The notes under the pieces are model-generated. The model was not told the origin of the DNA. It did not search any database and worked only from the letters and a program-made list of their open reading frames with translations. A DNA stretch of 64,000 nucleotides from Planctomycetota bacterium (GTDB lineage Bacteria > Planctomycetota > Phycisphaerae > Phycisphaerales > UBA1924), in contig JANRJM010000016.1 in NCBI GenBank assembly GCA_033763975.1, forward strand, positions 1 to 64,000, given 5' to 3'. Position numbers and translations under genes: made by a program. Numbering within the stretch: the first letter of the stretch is position 1; every line of letters begins with the position of its first letter. Of the stretch, positions 1-7,744 are shown piece after piece.

Positions 1-2
1 GC

Positions 3-110
3 GGTGGTGGCGGCTACGGCGGCGGCGGCGGTGGCGGCGGCTACGGCGGCGGCGGTGGCGGCCGGGGCGGCGGCGGCGGTGGCGGCGGTCGCCGCAGCGG
101 CGGGTGGTAA
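3..110 (+). CDS. C-terminal tail of a glycine-rich protein (partial, 5' end outside window)
   Basis: Reading from base 3 gives an open frame of almost only Gly with two Tyr, Arg residues and a final RRSGGW before TAA at 108-110. Such GGGY/RGG-type tails end many small bacterial RRM RNA-binding proteins, which are common in Planctomycetota. No RRM domain is visible because the gene begins before the window, so the RNA-binding call is inference from the tail alone. The other frames of this GC repeat give poly-Ala or Pro/Arg and are not coding. A strong terminator follows 45 bases later. Confidence 0.6.
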   Translation, partial: GGGGYGGGGGGGGYGGGGGGRGGGGGGGGRRSGGW

Positions 111-154
111 ACCCGACGTTCGCCCGCGGCTCTCCGCGTGCATTCAACCTTTCG

Positions 155-184
155 CGGGCCGGGATTTTCCCGGCCCGTTTTCGT
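155..184. terminator. Bidirectional intrinsic terminator
   Basis: A perfect 9-bp stem (155-163 with 169-177, CGGGCCGGG/CCCGGCCCG) with loop ATTTT is followed by TTTTCGTTT. It lies between the glycine-rich gene on the plus strand and the stop of the minus-strand FUN14 gene at 187, so it can serve both. Confidence 0.8.
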
Positions 185-186
185 TT

Positions 187-717
187 CTACGCCCGCCTCG
201 CCCCGACGATCAGCCCCAGCGTCCCCGACACCCCTGACGGGAGCACCGTCGCCAACGCCTCTTTCGCACGCTCTGACCACGCCTGCGCCTGCTCCAATGC
301 CTCCTGGGCTTCCTGTTCCATCCCACCTAGTTCGAAACTGATTACGCCCGCGGCTCGGAGCGCGAACAGCCCCACGACCACCAGCACCGCCAGAATCACC
401 GCCAGCTTGATCACCTTCCGGACGACGTAGCCCACGAAGTACGCCCCCACGAAGCTCAGCCCGATCGCGAACGCGGTGGGGGCGTAGGCCGCTAGGGACG
501 CTTCCGACGCCGATGGTGAGGGTGTGCCGGTCGCGGCGGGGGCCGACGCGAACCCGCTGGCGCCCGCCGCGCGACCGGTTCCGCCGGCGGGCTCGGCGTG
601 CAACGACGTGAACGCCCACCACCCGCCGGCCAACAGCGTCAGGCCGATTGCGACCGCGAGCCAGGTGGACCCGAACAGGGAGTGGCGGGAGGCCTTCGGG
701 GGCGGGGCGTCGGTCAT
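187..717 (-). CDS. FUN14 domain-containing membrane protein
   Basis: A 176-residue protein starting MTDAPPPKA. An N-terminal hydrophobic segment (about residues 17-38) is followed by a Pro/Ala/Gly linker. The second half (about 78-130) has the FUN14-like pattern of a glycine-rich helix (AIGLSFVGAYFVGYVVRK) followed by a long hydrophobic helix, then a charged amphipathic helix and a short C-terminal hydrophobic end. FUN14 proteins are small membrane proteins of unclear bacterial function. The ATG at 717 was chosen because the in-frame extension upstream is low-complexity and has no membrane feature. It ends beside the bidirectional terminator and is divergent from rpsT. Confidence 0.6.
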   Translation of the reverse strand: MTDAPPPKASRHSLFGSTWLAVAIGLTLLAGGWWAFTSLHAEPAGGTGRAAGASGFASAPAATGTPSPSASEASLAAYAPTAFAIGLSFVGAYFVGYVVRKVIKLAVILAVLVVVGLFALRAAGVISFELGGMEQEAQEALEQAQAWSERAKEALATVLPSGVSGTLGLIVGARRA

Positions 718-922
718 GGTCCAAGTGAAGGCGCGGTAGGGCGTGAGCGTCCGACAACCCCCGCACGCTGGCCGCGGACCGGAAGGCACTTGATTCTCGC
801 CGGGGGCACGCGAACCATGTAGACCCGTCCGGCTCCGGCGAGCCGGCGTTCATCCGTTCACGTGGGTCGCGGGCGCAGGGCGTCCGCGGCAGGTCCGCTC
901 GAAGGTACTGGAACCCCGATCC
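718..922. other. Intergenic region between FUN14 gene and rpsT
   Basis: This divergent spacer must hold both promoters, but no convincing -35/-10 pair could be picked. A perfect 7-bp hairpin (829-835 with 840-846, CCGGCTC/GAGCCGG) sits about 75 nt before rpsT. It has no T-run, so it is a 5'-UTR structure candidate and not a terminator. Confidence 0.4.
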
Positions 923-1207
923 ATGGCACACAGCCGCACCGCCAAGAAGCGCGTCCGTCAGAACCTGCAGCACCGGGCACGCAACAAGTGGCGGCTGATC
1001 ACGATGCGCACGGCGATCAAGGAACTGCAGGAGGTCCTGCTCCACGGCAGCCCCGCGGACGCCGCCGCGTCGTTCAAGAAGGTGTCGCGGATCATCGATC
1101 GCACGGCGTCGGTGGGCGTGATCCACAAGAACCAGGCGTCGCGTCGCAAGAGCCGCCTCGCGGCGAAGGTGAAGGCGAAGCAGAAGGGCGCGCCCGCCGC
1201 CGGCTGA
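923..1207 (+). CDS. rpsT: 30S ribosomal protein S20
   Basis: A 94-residue basic protein beginning MAHSRTAKKRVRQ, the typical S20 start, with the expected RNKWRLITMRTAIKEL helix and the Lys/Arg-rich C-terminal helix containing VIHKNQASRRKSRLAAKV. Length is close to the usual 85-95. S20 binds 16S rRNA in the small subunit. It is a single gene here, followed by a gene that appears to have its own promoter. Confidence 0.95.
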   Translation: MAHSRTAKKRVRQNLQHRARNKWRLITMRTAIKELQEVLLHGSPADAAASFKKVSRIIDRTASVGVIHKNQASRRKSRLAAKVKAKQKGAPAAG

Positions 1208-1286
1208 GCCGTCCGAACCCGCGCGAGCGGCGTTCGATCGATCTGAATGTGAAGGCCGCGCGAGCCCCGGGCGTCGCGTCGATTGC

Positions 1287-1292
1287 TACGCT
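1287..1292 (+). promoter_or_regulatory. -10-like box TACGCT, leaderless start of CPBP protease
   Basis: TACGCT ends 8 nt before the ATG at 1301 and no Shine-Dalgarno sequence fits. This is one of a series of identical arrangements in the window. Confidence 0.5.
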
Positions 1293-1300
1293 CGCATCGC

Positions 1301-2059
1301 ATGGGGCGACCGGACACTGTTTCGCGCGGCGCGGTGGCACGCTCGTACGCGCTCGCTTCCACCCGCCCGCTGCACGTGCTGGTGTTTCTGACCCCGCTGC
1401 TGGCGCTCTACGAGCTGGGCTCGATGCTGTACCTGTCCGAGGTCGCGCGGGGCGTCGATACGATCGGCGCGCGCGGGATCCTGGCGTCGGTGTTCGAGAA
1501 CTTCGGCGTCGCGAGCCTGCACGTCCCGCCGATCGCGTTGAGCGTGGTGCTCATCGCCTGGCACCTGCTGCTGCGCGATCCGTGGCGTGTCCGGGCGCGC
1601 GTGGTGGGGGGGATGGCGGCCGAGTCCGCGCTCTGGGCGCTCCCGCTGCTGGTCTTCAGCCTCGTGCTCGCGCGCGGCGCCCCCGCCATGGGCGTTGACA
1701 CCCCGCTCGCCGCCTTCTCGTGGCAGGCGAAACTGACGGTCTCGATCGGCGCGGGCGTGTACGAGGAACTGCTCTTCCGCCTGCTGCTCATCACCGGGAT
1801 GCACTTCCTGCTGGTCGACGTGTTCCGCATCCCCGAGCGGGCGGCCCTCGTCAGCGCGGGCGTGGCCTCGGCGGTCGCGTTCACGCTCTATCACAACATC
1901 CGCGCACCCTCCGGCGCGCTCGACCTCCGGCTGGTGCTGTTCTATGGCGTGGCGGGGGCGTACTTCGCGGGGCTGTTCATCACGCGCGGGTTCGGGATCG
2001 TGGTGGCAACCCACGCGGTGTACGACATCGTCGCGCTGCTGGCCTTCGACCGCGAATAG
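1301..2059 (+). CDS. CPBP family intramembrane metalloprotease (CAAX protease-like)
   Basis: A 252-residue polytopic membrane protein. The conserved CPBP/Abi motifs are visible: EELLFR (Glu-Glu and Arg, about residue 151), FTLYHN (His, about residue 190) and a last helix containing ATHAVYD (His). These form the presumed metal and catalytic site in the membrane. Family members process prenylated proteins in eukaryotes, while bacterial members have varied or unknown roles such as bacteriocin immunity. The ATG at 1301 was preferred to an in-frame one at 1283 because the TACGCT box at 1287-1292 would fall inside the longer version. Confidence 0.85.
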   Translation: MGRPDTVSRGAVARSYALASTRPLHVLVFLTPLLALYELGSMLYLSEVARGVDTIGARGILASVFENFGVASLHVPPIALSVVLIAWHLLLRDPWRVRARVVGGMAAESALWALPLLVFSLVLARGAPAMGVDTPLAAFSWQAKLTVSIGAGVYEELLFRLLLITGMHFLLVDVFRIPERAALVSAGVASAVAFTLYHNIRAPSGALDLRLVLFYGVAGAYFAGLFITRGFGIVVATHAVYDIVALLAFDRE

Positions 2060-2140
2060 TCGGGATATGTGCGGGTTGCACGAAGATGGGTGTTCACCCG
2101 ATGGCGGGCGGAATTCCGATAGAGCGGGGGTCTCGCTCGC

Positions 2141-2146
2141 TATACT
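2141..2146 (+). promoter_or_regulatory. Candidate -10 box TATACT
   Basis: A consensus-like TATACT lies about 98 nt before the 107-residue hypothetical gene at 2244. No good -35 is seen at the usual spacing. Confidence 0.35.
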
Positions 2147-2243
2147 GGAAGTGTTTACGGAGCGTGAACTTTCGGGCGGATGATCGCGGCCGCGGGCCGG
2201 GGTTCCGCCCTGCTGCGGGGTGTAGCACGAGAGGACGCGACCG

Positions 2244-2567
2244 ATGAGCCTGGGCTTTGCGATCGACGCGCTGTACGACTCCGGGTGGACGATGGCCGAA
2301 CCCAAGGGCATCGCCCGATTTGCGGACGGCCGCCCGTACCCGAGCCAGGAGCACATCGAGCAGGTGTTCCTCGAGAACGGGTTCTCGCTGTCCGTGCGAC
2401 ACATCCAGTTGTTCGACTGCCACCGGGCGGAATGGCGCGACGGCGCGGGGCAGGCGTGCGGGGCGGTCGTGGGGCAGACGGCCGAAGAGGCCGCCGTCTA
2501 CGCGCTGTCGCAGCTTCGCCGGCAGATGACCCAGCGTGCCTCGGCGGCGACGTCCGCCGCCCGGTGA
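2244..2567 (+). CDS. Small hypothetical protein
   Basis: A 107-residue soluble protein, MSLGFAIDALYDSGW, with an acidic/aromatic core (HIEQVFLENGFSLSVRHIQLFDCHRAEWRD) and a helical Ala-rich C-terminus. The codon pattern is coding-like and the start follows AGAGGA. No domain is recognised. The alternation of short strands and one helix suggests a small alpha/beta or dsRBD-like fold, which is only a guess. It stands alone between a protease gene and tRNA-Glu. Confidence 0.6.
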   Translation: MSLGFAIDALYDSGWTMAEPKGIARFADGRPYPSQEHIEQVFLENGFSLSVRHIQLFDCHRAEWRDGAGQACGAVVGQTAEEAAVYALSQLRRQMTQRASAATSAAR

Positions 2568-2604
2568 ATGCCCGGCACGCCCCGACGGCGCGCCCGCCGC
2601 ACGG

Positions 2605-2632
2605 TTGACCCGCCCGCTCGCCGCGCTATCCT
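2605..2632 (+). promoter_or_regulatory. Promoter of tRNA-Glu
   Basis: TTGACC (2605-2610), 16-nt spacer, TATCCT (2627-2632). Transcription would start near 2640, about 20 nt before the mature tRNA. Confidence 0.7.
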
Positions 2633-2660
2633 CGGTCAGCGGCCGCAGCGGGGCCGCCCT

Positions 2661-2735
2661 GGCCCCATCGTCTAGCCCGGTCTAGGACGTCAGGTTCTCA
2701 TCCTGAAAACAGGGGTTCGAATCCCCTTGGGGTCA
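2661..2735 (+). tRNA. tRNA-Glu (anticodon CTC)
   Basis: A 75-nt cloverleaf. The acceptor stem is GGCCCCA (2661-2667) with TGGGGTC (2728-2734) and discriminator A2735. The anticodon arm TCAGG-TTCTCAT-CCTGA (2690-2706) puts CTC at 2697-2699. The T-arm is AGGGG-TTCGAAT-CCCCT (2711-2727). CCA is not encoded. It has its own promoter and terminator and stands as a single transcription unit. Confidence 0.95.
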
Positions 2736-2745
2736 CTTGCAACAG

Positions 2746-2775
2746 CGCCGTGCACACCTCGTGCACGGCGTTTTT
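2746..2775 (+). terminator. Intrinsic terminator after tRNA-Glu
   Basis: A perfect 10-bp stem, CGCCGTGCAC (2746-2755) with GTGCACGGCG (2761-2770), loop ACCTC, followed directly by TTTTT. It closes the tRNA unit. Confidence 0.9.
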
Positions 2776-2991
2776 CGTTGTTACATTCGGCGGTGCGCCG
2801 GCCGTTGACGGGCGCATGAAATCAACATGAATCTCCGGTGCGCCGGTGTTCACGCGCTTTTCCCGCGCCGAACGCGTATGCACGCGCGTGAATCGCCCGT
2901 AGACTGTGCCGGTCGACGGAGCCTGACGCGCACGCCGGGGCGCACCGCGCGGGTTGAAATCGCCCCGTCCGACCGGGTTCGACCGGCACTC

Positions 2992-5900
2992 ATGGCACGC
3001 GATGCTCACCATGCCCCGCAGTCGTCCACGGCGACCCTGCCCGTCGCAGACGCGGGGTCGCACGACCAGCGACGGCCGCACCCCGCGTTCTTCTGGACAA
3101 CCGACGGCACCGGCGCGGGCGAGTCGTTCTCTCGCACCTGGCAGGACTTCACGGGCCAGGCGCCGGCGCAGGCCGTCGGCGCCGGGTGGCTCGCGTGCGT
3201 GCACGTGCAGGACCGCGCCGAGGTCGAACGCGTCGTGCGCGACGCCCACGCCCGGCGCGAGCCTTTCACCGCAGAGTTCCGCGTGCGGCGGCGCGACGGC
3301 GAGTACCGGCGCGTGCACGGGGTGGGACATCCGACGCTCGCCCCCGGGCGCACGGGGTTCGCGGTGGTCGCGTTCGAGGTGCACGACGCCGACGACGCGC
3401 CGGACGCTTCCGGCGCCGATACCCCGCGCGGCCTGACTGAATCGGGCACGCCGGCCGACGACGCGACCGAGCGCCGCATCGACGAGCGGTTCCGCCTGGC
3501 CGCCCAGGCGGTGAACGGGATCATCTACGACTACGACCTCCGAACCGGGCTTGTAGAGCGTTCGCGGGGACTGCGCGAGGTGCTGGGGTACGAAGAGTCC
3601 GACGTGCCCTCGACGGCGGCGTGGTGGTACGCGCAGGTGCACCCGGACGATGTTGCGCGGGTGCGCCGCGAGATCGAAGAAACGACGGGCTCGGCGTGCA
3701 CGGTCGAGTACCGCGTACGGCATCGCGACGGGCGCTGGCTGCGCCTGCAAGACCGGTGCGTGATCTCGCGCGACGCGTCCGGCGCCGCGGCGCGCGTGGT
3801 GGGGTGCACCGTAGACGTCACCGATCAACACCGCGCGACGCAGGAACTGCTGGCGAGCGAGACGATCCTGCGGGCGTTCTACGAGCACTCGCCGGTGTGC
3901 ATGGGCGTGACCGAGCCGCTCGAACACGACGTGCTCCACCTCTACGACAACGCGGCGACGTGCCGCTTCTTCGGGCTGAAAGCCGGCTCGACGATGAACA
4001 AGCTGGCGCTGCGCGATCTGGGGGCCAGCCCGGAGATCACGCGCCTGTGGCTCGAGCACTACCGGGCGAGCGCCGCGCGGGGCGAGCCGGTGCACTTCGA
4101 GCACCAGTTCGACGGGGGCGAAGAGACGCGATGGTTGTCGGTGACGGTGAGCCCGCTGGGCAAAGGCCCCTCGGGCCGGGAGCGGTTCTGCTACCTGGCG
4201 GAGGACACGACGGAGCGCAAGCGCGCCGAGCGCGCACTGCTGGAGCGTGAGCACCAGCTGCGCGTCATGACCGACGGGACGCCCGCGCTGATCGCGTACA
4301 TCGACACCGAGCGACGGTACCGGTTCGTGAACCGCCAGTACGAGCGCTGGTTCGGCATCCTGCGCGAGCAGACGCTGGGGCGGACGATGGTGGAGGTGCT
4401 GGGCCCCGGGCCGGCGAGCGTGCTCGAGCCGCACGTCGAAGCGGCGCTGCGGGGCGAGCCGACGCACTTCGAGACGCGGATCGTGTACCGCGGGCAAGAG
4501 CCGCGCTGGATCAACGCGCAATACGTGCCCGACCGCGCCCCCGACGGGCGCGTGCGCGGGTTCTTTGCGCTCGTCGTCGACGTGACGGACAGCAAGTTCG
4601 CCGAGATGAGGCTGCGCGAGAGCGAGGAGCGGTTCCGCACGCTGGCCGACAACATTAACCAGTTCGCGTGGATGGCGGACGAGTCCGGGTCGGTCTTCTG
4701 GTACAACAAGCGCTGGTACGACTTTACCGGGACGACGCTCGAGCAGATGCAGGGTTGGGGCTGGCGCACGGTGCACCATCCGGACCATGTCGGGCGTGTC
4801 GTGGAGAAGTTCACGGACCACATCCGCCGGGGCGTGGCGTGGGAGGACGTCTTCCCGCTGCGATCCAGCGCGGGCGAGTACCGCTGGTTCCTGTCGCGTG
4901 CCCACCCCATCCGCGACGCCGACGGCGGCGTGACGCTGTGGTTCGGCACGAACACCGACATCACCAGCCACCGCGAGGCCGAGCAGGCCCTGCGCGACAG
5001 CGAAGAACGCAACCGCGCGCTGCTCTCGGTGGTGACGGATGTCCCCTGGGTGACCGACCCGGACGGCAACTTCATCGTGCCCCAGACCGCGTGGGAGAAC
5101 TACACGGGCCAATCGTGGGAGCAGCACCGCGGGTTCGGGCGTCTGGAAGCGTTCCACCCCGATGATCGCGCGGCCGTCCGCGCCGCCTGGGAGCGTGCCC
5201 GCGACAGCAAATCCGTTTACGGCGCCCGCGCGCGGCTGTGGCACGCCGCGTCGCAGCGATACCGGGTAAACATGGCGCGGGGGATGGCGCTGCTCCGCCC
5301 CGACGGCGGCGTGCGCGAGTGGGTGGGCAGTTGCACCGACATCGACGATCAGGCGCGCGCCGAGGACCGGCTGCGCCGGGCGGTCGAGGACGCCACCGCG
5401 GAACTCGAGCGATCGCACCGGCGCCTGCGGATGTCCGAGCGCATGGCGTCGCTGGGGACGCTCGCCGCCGGGCTCGGGCACGACATGGGCAATCTCCTGG
5501 TGCCGATCCGCGTGCGACTGGAGTCGTTCGAGTCGTTCGACCTTCCGGCGGAAGCGCGCCAGGAACTCGCGGGCATCCGGGGCGGGGTGTCGTACCTCCA
5601 GAAACTCGCGAGCGGGCTTCGCCTGCTCGCGTCCGAGCCGGCCGCCGTCCCGACGACCCGCGCGACCGAGCTGCACGCGTGGTGGTCGGAGGCGTCGCCG
5701 GTGCTCAAGAGCACGCTCCCGCGCGGGGTCACGCTCGAGGGGGAGTTCCCGCAGGGCGAATGCTGGGTGCAGATCCACCACGCGGCACTCATGCAGGCGG
5801 TGTTCAACCTCGTGCAGAACGCCGGCGAGGCGATGCGCGACGCCACATCCGGCGAGGTACGCGTCCTGGCGTCTCAGCGCGACGACGAGATCCTCCTGGC

Positions 5901-6456
5901 CGTGAGCGACACGGGCCCGGGCATGAGCGAGGACGTGCTGGCCCGGTGCATGGAGCCGTTCTTCTCCACCAAGACGCGAGACGTCTCGACCGGGCTCGGG
6001 CTGGCGCTCGTGCACGGGCTGGTCAAGCAGGCCGGGGGCGTGGTCGAGCTCGTCTCCGCCCTGGGCCGCGGCACGACGTTCACCCTGCGGCTGAAGCCCG
6101 GGTTGCCCGACGTGCCCGCCGTGCCCGTCGGGCGTCGACGCCGCGCCTGCGTCGACATCCGCGACGCGCGGCTTCGGGCGATCATCACCGCCGATCTGCG
6201 GCACCTGGCGTTCGATATCGAGCCGAGCGCCCGGAGCGAGGCCGACCTGGTCATCACCGACGCACCGCCCGCGGACGTTCCGCCCGGCGTCCCGACCATC
6301 GCGCTCGTGGAGCCGGGCGAGGCGCCGGCCGGGTGCATCGCCATCGGCCTGCGCCCGCGGGTGGAAGTGATCCGCGAGGCCATCCGTCGGGGGGCGAACG
6401 GTGCGCCGCGGGCCGTGGCCCCGCCGGTGCCGAGCGCACCAGGGGGCGCCCCGTGA
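2992..6456 (+). CDS. Multi-PAS sensor histidine kinase with C-terminal degenerate receiver
   Basis: A 1154-residue soluble kinase with no membrane segment. Six PAS-type domains are seen at about residues 30-140, 165-280, 286-410, 421-540, 545-665 and 673-790 (for example FRTLADNINQFAWMADESG). Next come a dimerisation/phosphoacceptor helix with LAAGLGHDMGNLL (His830) and an ATPase domain with N box NLVQNAGEAM, G1 box DTGPGMSEDV and G2 GLGLALVHG. After that, residues about 1050-1135 look like a shortened receiver (ADLVITDAPP) lacking a clear acidic pocket. The start MARDAHH at 2992 was chosen over 2827, because the upstream stretch is Arg/Pro-rich and contains a TAGACT box (2900-2905). The stop overlaps the next ATG (TGATG), so the kinase and the two receivers are one operon. 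The cues sensed are unknown. Confidence 0.85.
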   Translation: MARDAHHAPQSSTATLPVADAGSHDQRRPHPAFFWTTDGTGAGESFSRTWQDFTGQAPAQAVGAGWLACVHVQDRAEVERVVRDAHARREPFTAEFRVRRRDGEYRRVHGVGHPTLAPGRTGFAVVAFEVHDADDAPDASGADTPRGLTESGTPADDATERRIDERFRLAAQAVNGIIYDYDLRTGLVERSRGLREVLGYEESDVPSTAAWWYAQVHPDDVARVRREIEETTGSACTVEYRVRHRDGRWLRLQDRCVISRDASGAAARVVGCTVDVTDQHRATQELLASETILRAFYEHSPVCMGVTEPLEHDVLHLYDNAATCRFFGLKAGSTMNKLALRDLGASPEITRLWLEHYRASAARGEPVHFEHQFDGGEETRWLSVTVSPLGKGPSGRERFCYLAEDTTERKRAERALLEREHQLRVMTDGTPALIAYIDTERRYRFVNRQYERWFGILREQTLGRTMVEVLGPGPASVLEPHVEAALRGEPTHFETRIVYRGQEPRWINAQYVPDRAPDGRVRGFFALVVDVTDSKFAEMRLRESEERFRTLADNINQFAWMADESGSVFWYNKRWYDFTGTTLEQMQGWGWRTVHHPDHVGRVVEKFTDHIRRGVAWEDVFPLRSSAGEYRWFLSRAHPIRDADGGVTLWFGTNTDITSHREAEQALRDSEERNRALLSVVTDVPWVTDPDGNFIVPQTAWENYTGQSWEQHRGFGRLEAFHPDDRAAVRAAWERARDSKSVYGARARLWHAASQRYRVNMARGMALLRPDGGVREWVGSCTDIDDQARAEDRLRRAVEDATAELERSHRRLRMSERMASLGTLAAGLGHDMGNLLVPIRVRLESFESFDLPAEARQELAGIRGGVSYLQKLASGLRLLASEPAAVPTTRATELHAWWSEASPVLKSTLPRGVTLEGEFPQGECWVQIHHAALMQAVFNLVQNAGEAMRDATSGEVRVLASQRDDEILLAVSDTGPGMSEDVLARCMEPFFSTKTRDVSTGLGLALVHGLVKQAGGVVELVSALGRGTTFTLRLKPGLPDVPAVPVGRRRRACVDIRDARLRAIITADLRHLAFDIEPSARSEADLVITDAPPADVPPGVPTIALVEPGEAPAGCIAIGLRPRVEVIREAIRRGANGAPRAVAPPVPSAPGGAP

Positions 6457-6887
6457 TGTCCGGCCCGCCCGCCGACGAGGTCATCAGCGTGCTGTGCGTC
6501 GACGACAATCAGTTCGTCGTCGAGGCGATCGCGATGAAGCTCTCGCGCACGAAGGGGTTCTCGTGGAAGGGGGAGCTCTCGCGGGCCGACACGCTCACGG
6601 AGACGGTGGTGCGAGACTGCCCGTCGCTGGTGCTGCTCGACATCGACATGCCCGGGCGAGACCCGTTCGAGGCGATCAAGGACCTGGTCGCGCACTGCCC
6701 GAGCACCCGGGTGGTGGTCTTCAGCGGGCACGTGCGCCGGGACCTGGTGGAGCGAGCGGTCGATGTCGGAGTCTGGGGGTATGTGTCCAAGAACGACGGC
6801 GAGGACGAGCTCCTCGCCGTGCTGCGGCGCGTGTCGAACGCCGAGTTCGCGCTGAGCCCGGAGGTCCAGCGTGTCTATCACCCCTGA
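6456..6887 (+). CDS. Stand-alone response regulator receiver
   Basis: A 143-residue CheY-like protein. The acidic pair is in VLCVDDNQF, the phosphoacceptor Asp in LVLLDIDMPG, the Thr/Ser switch in VVFSGH and the conserved Lys in GYVSKND. After the receiver only about 20 residues remain, so there is no DNA-binding or enzymatic output domain. The ATG overlaps the kinase stop, which implies translational coupling. The likely partner is the upstream PAS kinase. Confidence 0.85.
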   Translation: MSGPPADEVISVLCVDDNQFVVEAIAMKLSRTKGFSWKGELSRADTLTETVVRDCPSLVLLDIDMPGRDPFEAIKDLVAHCPSTRVVVFSGHVRRDLVERAVDVGVWGYVSKNDGEDELLAVLRRVSNAEFALSPEVQRVYHP

Positions 6888-7293
6888 CGCCGCCGCGGAC
6901 GCGACGATCCGCGTCCTGGTCATCGACGACTCGCCCGACATCACCGACCTGTTCGCGCGCCTCATCAGCGCGCAGCGCGGGCTGGCGTGCGTGGGCACGC
7001 TGCACCACGCCGAGGACCTCGCCGGGCACGCCGCCCGTCTGCGCCCGCACGTCATCGTCCTGGATCTCACGATGCCTGGGAAGGACCCGCTCGACGCCAT
7101 CGCCGAACTCGAGCGCGCGTGCCCCCAGGTGCGGGTCGTGGGCTTCAGCGGGTACGACTCGCCCCGTATGGCGGACGCGGTGCTGAACGCGGGCGGCTGG
7201 GGGCTGATCTCCAAGCACGGCGAGGTGGCCGACGTGATCGAGGCGATCCGCGACGTCGCGAGCGGAGAGGTCGTCGTGCGGCGGGGCGTCTGA
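6871..7293 (+). CDS. Second stand-alone response regulator receiver
   Basis: A 140-residue receiver paralogous to the previous gene, sharing the unusual PGxDPxxAI stretch after the phosphoacceptor (VIVLDLTMPGKDPLDAI). It has acidic DD in VLVIDDSPD, the Ser switch in GFSGYDS and Lys in GLISKHGE. The GTG start at 6871 lies inside the end of the preceding gene (17-nt overlap). It has no output domain, ending VVVRRGV. With the kinase it makes a one-kinase, two-receiver cassette. Confidence 0.82.
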   Translation: MSITPDAAADATIRVLVIDDSPDITDLFARLISAQRGLACVGTLHHAEDLAGHAARLRPHVIVLDLTMPGKDPLDAIAELERACPQVRVVGFSGYDSPRMADAVLNAGGWGLISKHGEVADVIEAIRDVASGEVVVRRGV

Positions 7294-7365
7294 TCCGCGC
7301 CCGCGTGACACGCTTCTCACACCGCTCTTACCCGTGGTTCGCGCATCGCCCGCATGCTCTCCCGT

Positions 7366-7373
7366 TAAGGAGG
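7366..7373 (+). promoter_or_regulatory. Consensus Shine-Dalgarno site deciding the 7380 start
   Basis: TAAGGAGG, a full match to the anti-SD, 6 nt before the GTG at 7380. Most first genes in the window have no such site. Confidence 0.8.
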
Positions 7374-7379
7374 CTGCCT

Positions 7380-7562
7380 GTGACGCTGTACACGATCCTT
7401 GGTGTGATTCACTTCATTCTCTTCATCATCGCGGCGTTCGAGATCATCGCGTCCGGGAAGTCGCTGGGCGCCAAGGTCCTCTGGCTGCTGGTCATCCTGC
7501 TGCTGCCGATCATCGGGCTGATCATCTATTACCTGATGGGACGCAGTGCGAAGACCATCTGA
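7380..7562 (+). CDS. Small PLDc_N-like two-helix membrane protein
   Basis: A 60-residue protein with two hydrophobic helices (LYTILGVIHFILFIIAAFEI and VLWLLVILLLPIIGLIIYYL) and a basic end GRSAKTI. This matches the PLDc_N/negative-regulatory two-TM domain found at the N-terminus of cardiolipin synthases and as separate short proteins. The function of the separate form is not known. The start is set by the strong RBS at 7366-7373. Confidence 0.75.
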   Translation: MTLYTILGVIHFILFIIAAFEIIASGKSLGAKVLWLLVILLLPIIGLIIYYLMGRSAKTI

Positions 7563-7744
7563 TCTGCCGTGCATGTCGTGCGCCCGGGCGGGCACCGCGC
7601 CGTCCGCCGCGCGGAACCCTGCCGGTGCGCTAGAAATGCGCAAAGATCCTCCGGCTGTGCGCATCGGCCCCCCCAGCGGGGGCGGGCCCCGCACGTCCCG
7701 CTAGACTGGCCTCCCCGCGCCACGTGGGCGCGTCCGGAGGTTTC

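Noticed and set aside
4-237. Open frame of almost pure Ala on the plus strand and Pro/Arg on the minus strand
   Set aside because: It is a frame-shifted reading of the GGY-rich repeat; only the frame at 3-110 gives a natural glycine-rich tail.
829-846. Hairpin before rpsT as a terminator
   Set aside because: The stem is perfect but not followed by a T-run and lies in the presumed rpsT leader.
2698-6204. 1168-codon open frame antisense to the histidine kinase
   Set aside because: High GC leaves antisense frames open. The translation is Arg/His/Pro-rich with no domain, and the opposite strand encodes a clear kinase.
7563-7744. Small RNA (SRP or 6S) in the spacer before the MFS gene
   Set aside because: No conserved SRP or 6S core was found; only a TAGACT box and RBS are visible.
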